A stretch of 64,000 nt of DNA from Gliomastix tumulicola (taxonomy: Eukaryota > Ascomycota > Sordariomycetes > Hypocreales > Bionectriaceae). Each line of letters opens with the position of its first letter. The stretch's first letter is position 1. Under the pieces are notes generated by a model. The model did not search any database. It worked only from the letters and a program-made list of their open reading frames with translations, and was not told where the DNA came from. The position numbers and the translations under genes are program-made. Location of the stretch: assembly GCA_001599755.1 (NCBI GenBank), contig BCHX01000002.1, positions 5,190,330-5,254,329 on the forward strand, written 5' to 3'. Positions 60,820-64,000 of the stretch are shown here, in pieces.

Positions 60820-63800
60820 GTTGAGCGATGTTGTCGATGTCAAACTCTTGTTATGATATCAAAGGGGTTGGGAAATGAGCGGTGTAATCGATCGCTGGTG
60901 CAGTGCGGTGCGGGACGGTGGTCTGTGAGGCGCGGTGTGGTCGACTCGGCGAATGAGCGGTCGGGACGAAGGGTCGGTGTCGAACGAGGAGCTCGATGAA
61001 ACGTATGGTAAGTTGACGGAAGAAGAAGAAGAAGAAGTGCAGGTGCTGTTCGCCTGATGAGATCTGGAAGCGAAGCGGAGCCGTCGGACGAAAAGTGGCT
61101 GTGGTTTGTGCTACGCCGAAATGTCCTGGAAATGAGGACAGGTAGCGGCCGGAGGGAGGGGGGGGGGAAGACTCGCGTAGAAGCAAAGCCCAAGGTCGAG
61201 ATGGTAGGAATGATGCGGCGTGTGGTGTAGGCGGCTAAGATGATGATGCCGTAGGTGGTTGGGAGGAGTAGCAGATGTCGTAAGGTATTAATGGCGGCTG
61301 CGAAGGTAGGTCAGCGGACGGCTCCCACGGTGCGCGCGCGCGTGTAGAACGGGCAGCAGGACGGAGCAGAGCAGACTTGAGCTGCTCGCGCGCGTCAAAA
61401 TGTGAAGAGACCGGAGAAGAAGAGAAAAGAGGCAGCAAGGCAAGGTATAGATTGGCCGCTACTAGGATGCAGGCGGAGCCGATGGAAAGGTGAAGATGGA
61501 AGGGAAGAGCATCAACCAGGACAAGACAAGTTGACAAGGGAAGCATCCTCTCCCGGCGGATCAGCAAACGAGGGGCAGAGGAAGAGGCAGAGAGAGGGCC
61601 AGAGGGCCAGAGACAGAGCTGTCGGTGGCAGTGGAGGGCAGTCCCTGTAGCTTGTAGACGCACGTACCACTCTGGTGAACCCGTCCCTGCTTCTGCTGCG
61701 TGTCGCTTCAGCAGCGGTGCAGGCGGGCGCGTTGGGGCGGCGTAGTATACAGGCGGTCGGGTGAATCACGATACATGCAAACGAGGCGGGAATGGAAGGG
61801 GACGAATTAAGAATTACATTTGCGGGCGGCGAGCGTGCGTGTCGTGTCGTCGAGCTTGGGAGCTGGAGCTGGAGGAGGTGGAGGAATGAATGATGGAAGA
61901 ACAGGCTGAGGGGCGCCTAAAAGAATGAAGGTCAAGTGCAGGTCCAGGTGCAGGGCAGGTGCAGCAGGTGCCCATCCCTCTCTCTCCTTCCCTGCCTCCG
62001 TCCATCTCCCCCAAATGGAGTGGGGTCAGCAGCCCTCATTGGAGCAATTGTTGGGGGTTACCTCGACATTACGGCAAATGTGGTGGGTAACCAAGTACAC
62101 TGTAACTCTGCTGATCGGTCCTGGTGGTCCCAGTGCTACCTTAGTACTGTAGGTACTAAGTAGTATTCATCATAATGTATCATTATTGATGCCTTGAAGC
62201 ATTCACCGTGATGGATAATGGACATGAATGGCGGCCTGAGCAGGGAAGCTGCCGGGCTTAATGCTGGCCCGATAAGCTGAATGACTAAACCCAGACACGC
62301 AGATCAAGTGGTGGTATTCGATTCCCTATCGAACATGCACCACTAGCACACCTTTATGCTTATGCAGCAGTGCCTTATTGGAGGTGTGCAGTGCCCTGCT
62401 TCCAGTTCCATTCTTTTCGTTGGTCGCCGCACCGGGCCTAAGGGGGGGGTCGCCGAAGCGAGGCCAGAACCAAGGAAGCTGACCGGCCCTTTTGTCCCCT
62501 GACCGTAGACCTCTCTCTCCCATTTGTTTGTTTCTCTCTCCCAAGCTCTCCCAACCATCTACATAAAAGCATCACGCCGATTCCATTACGGCCTAACATC
62601 AACTGGTGGGCCTCAGGCCTAGGGAGGGGACGTCCCGGGCCTCAAGGGCTAAGCCAGTCGCGCGAATGCCGTTCTGGGTCTAGCAAGAGGGTGCTCTCCG
62701 AGTGCTGAGCGCGGGATATTTCCAAGCTATCCATCTCTCGAAGCCACTAGACCGCCGGAGCGAGACAGAGGGGTGGGCGAGTGAGTGGGTGAAGCAAATG
62801 ATGGATGGAGGGCTCATGGAACGCTGTTGGTTGCCTACCTCGTTTTCCTGTTGGGCTCCTTGGGAGACGGTGGGTACAGCGGATGGCTATTGACGGATTC
62901 GTCGTCGACAGATGACCAAGAACCGGGAAGGACACCAACGAGTGTGTGTGTGAGTACGTTGAGGGGGAGGGGGGAAGGGGGGGGGCTCCAACTGGAGGCT
63001 GACATGCGTTATGCACACTGTCGTCTGGGTATGATCGGGATGACGGGTTATGTGCGTCCCATCACCTCAACCCCTCCCCGCGCCCGCCCGCCTGATTATC
63101 TCGATGGACAAGAGCAGTCGTGAACGGGTTCGGGCGGTGCGTCGAGGTCCGTGCAGGTCACTCCTGTTAGTGCAGGCAGGCCCGTCGCAAGCCCCTTTGG
63201 ACGATGTAATGCACTGCAACCCCGGAGCGCGTGGAGGGTGTGGTCACGGGCAGTCACCAGGTCGTCGAGTGTGTCAGTCACTGGTCTACCCGCCGGCCGT
63301 GTCTTACTCGTCTGCCGATAGCTCGCTGCAAAGCTGGGGCGATCAGCAGCCAGGGATGGGTGCGTTGATATGCAGTAGAACCTGCGGCAGGATGGGGGGA
63401 GGAGTCGTTGGCCAAGGGTACTTTCTCCGTAGAGACAGACGTCTGGCACTGCTTCTTTCGGAGACTCGAGACATGTACATATGCAATGCGACAGTCTTCA
63501 TGCACCTACTATATGGAGCCATGGTCCAACTGCGTCCCCAACAAGGGATCATGTGATGGCATTTCGCTACCACCATATACGAGTACGGCGTCGATGGGAG
63601 GAGACCCGAGACTGGGTGCCTGAGAAGATGGTTGCCTTCTGAGGGGGGGTCAGTCCGCCTTGGCCGGTGGTGCGCACCGCCTATTACCGCCCACCGTGAG
63701 CCTGCAGCGTCGTAGGCCGATGTCTCACATTGCCGAGACTCGAGTTGCCCTGAATCGACTCTGTGGCATGTCTGTTGCTTTGTGTGTCTGTCTAACTTAC

Positions 63801-64000
63801 GGGGTGGAGTGAATGCGTGGGCATCACATGTGCATGCAGCCAGGGGCAGGTACAGCAGCGGTGGCGCGCGATGCAAAGCGCAGCGTGACAGTCTAGCATT
63901 TTTTCCCCTGGGCGGATGGATGGTCCTCTCGGAAAACGAAAANAAAAAAAGAAGTGCTCACCTGCCCCAAACCTGCCGATGAGTAACCGAACTGAACGAG
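60820..64000. other. Gene-free right end
   Basis: 3.2 kb upstream of Arl8 with no supported gene. Contains GA-rich and GC-rich simple sequence (for example GAAGAA near 61019-61037 and GCGCGCGCG near 61333-61341) and a small inverted repeat at 62140-62160. One ambiguous base (n) occurs at 63943 in an A run. A gene entering from the right cannot be excluded. Confidence 0.5.
62140..62160. repeat. Perfect 8-bp inverted repeat
   Basis: CTTAGTAC and GTACTAAG around a TGTAG spacer. It could be a regulatory dyad or remnant; the surrounding region has no gene. Confidence 0.6.

Noticed and set aside
63943..63943. Ambiguous base n
   Set aside because: Sits in an A-run of the gene-free right end; it is a sequencing uncertainty, not a feature.

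Overview
The window looks like nuclear DNA of a filamentous ascomycete, probably a Sordariomycete. The genes are widely spaced and carry short introns (about 45-110 bp) with GTRNGY donors and YAG acceptors. Coding sequence is GC-rich, and the families are typical of Pezizomycotina: a HET-domain protein, a signalling mucin of the Msb2 type, a Tos4/Plm2-like FHA protein, and an FAD monooxygenase beside an MFS pump. I found no rRNA, tRNA, CRISPR array, intact transposon or bacterial-style operon. Species cannot be fixed from the sequence alone. All exon coordinates below were placed by hand from splice signals and reading-frame continuity.

Layout. 1-1.86 kb: no gene seen. 1.9-17.1 kb: an accessory-looking block of five multi-domain genes. 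These are a type-3 copper tyrosinase with an unusual N-terminal extension (+), a HET-domain protein whose HET domain is interrupted by ankyrin repeats (-), a calpain-fold protein with Ser in place of the catalytic Cys (+), a protein kinase fused to ankyrin repeats (-), and a large Fe(II)/2-oxoglutarate dioxygenase (-). 19.2-28.7 kb: an SDR, two lineage-specific Cys-bearing proteins, a SET/MYND methyltransferase, an ankyrin relic, a BTB/POZ protein and an unrecognised 382-residue protein. 29.2-32.8 kb: an FAD-dependent monooxygenase and a 14-TM-type MFS transporter in tandem, likely functionally linked.

34.2-60.8 kb is mostly conserved housekeeping and signalling genes: a long repeat protein with a mitochondrial-type leader and C-terminal membrane anchor, a Tos4/Plm2-like FHA protein, a possible small protein, a ribosomal L1-fold ribosome-biogenesis factor (Cic1/Utp30 family), palmitoyl-protein thioesterase, a small secreted Cys-rich protein gene broken by a one-base frameshift, the cyclin subunit of CTD kinase I (Ctk2), the Msb2-like mucin, L-threonine aldolase with a mitochondrial leader, and the Arf-like GTPase Arl8. 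The last 3.2 kb (60.8-64 kb) has no gene I can support.

Functionally, the right half serves core growth: transcription elongation, ribosome assembly, lysosomal/vacuolar traffic and protein turnover, and surface sensing upstream of a MAPK. The left half mixes self/non-self-type domains (HET, ankyrin, kinase, protease-like fold) with oxidative enzymes. The most interesting candidates are the domain-in-domain HET/ankyrin protein, the pseudo-calpain next to the kinase-ankyrin gene, the extended tyrosinase, the 11-copy WNEPDGL repeat protein and the frameshifted secreted peptide.
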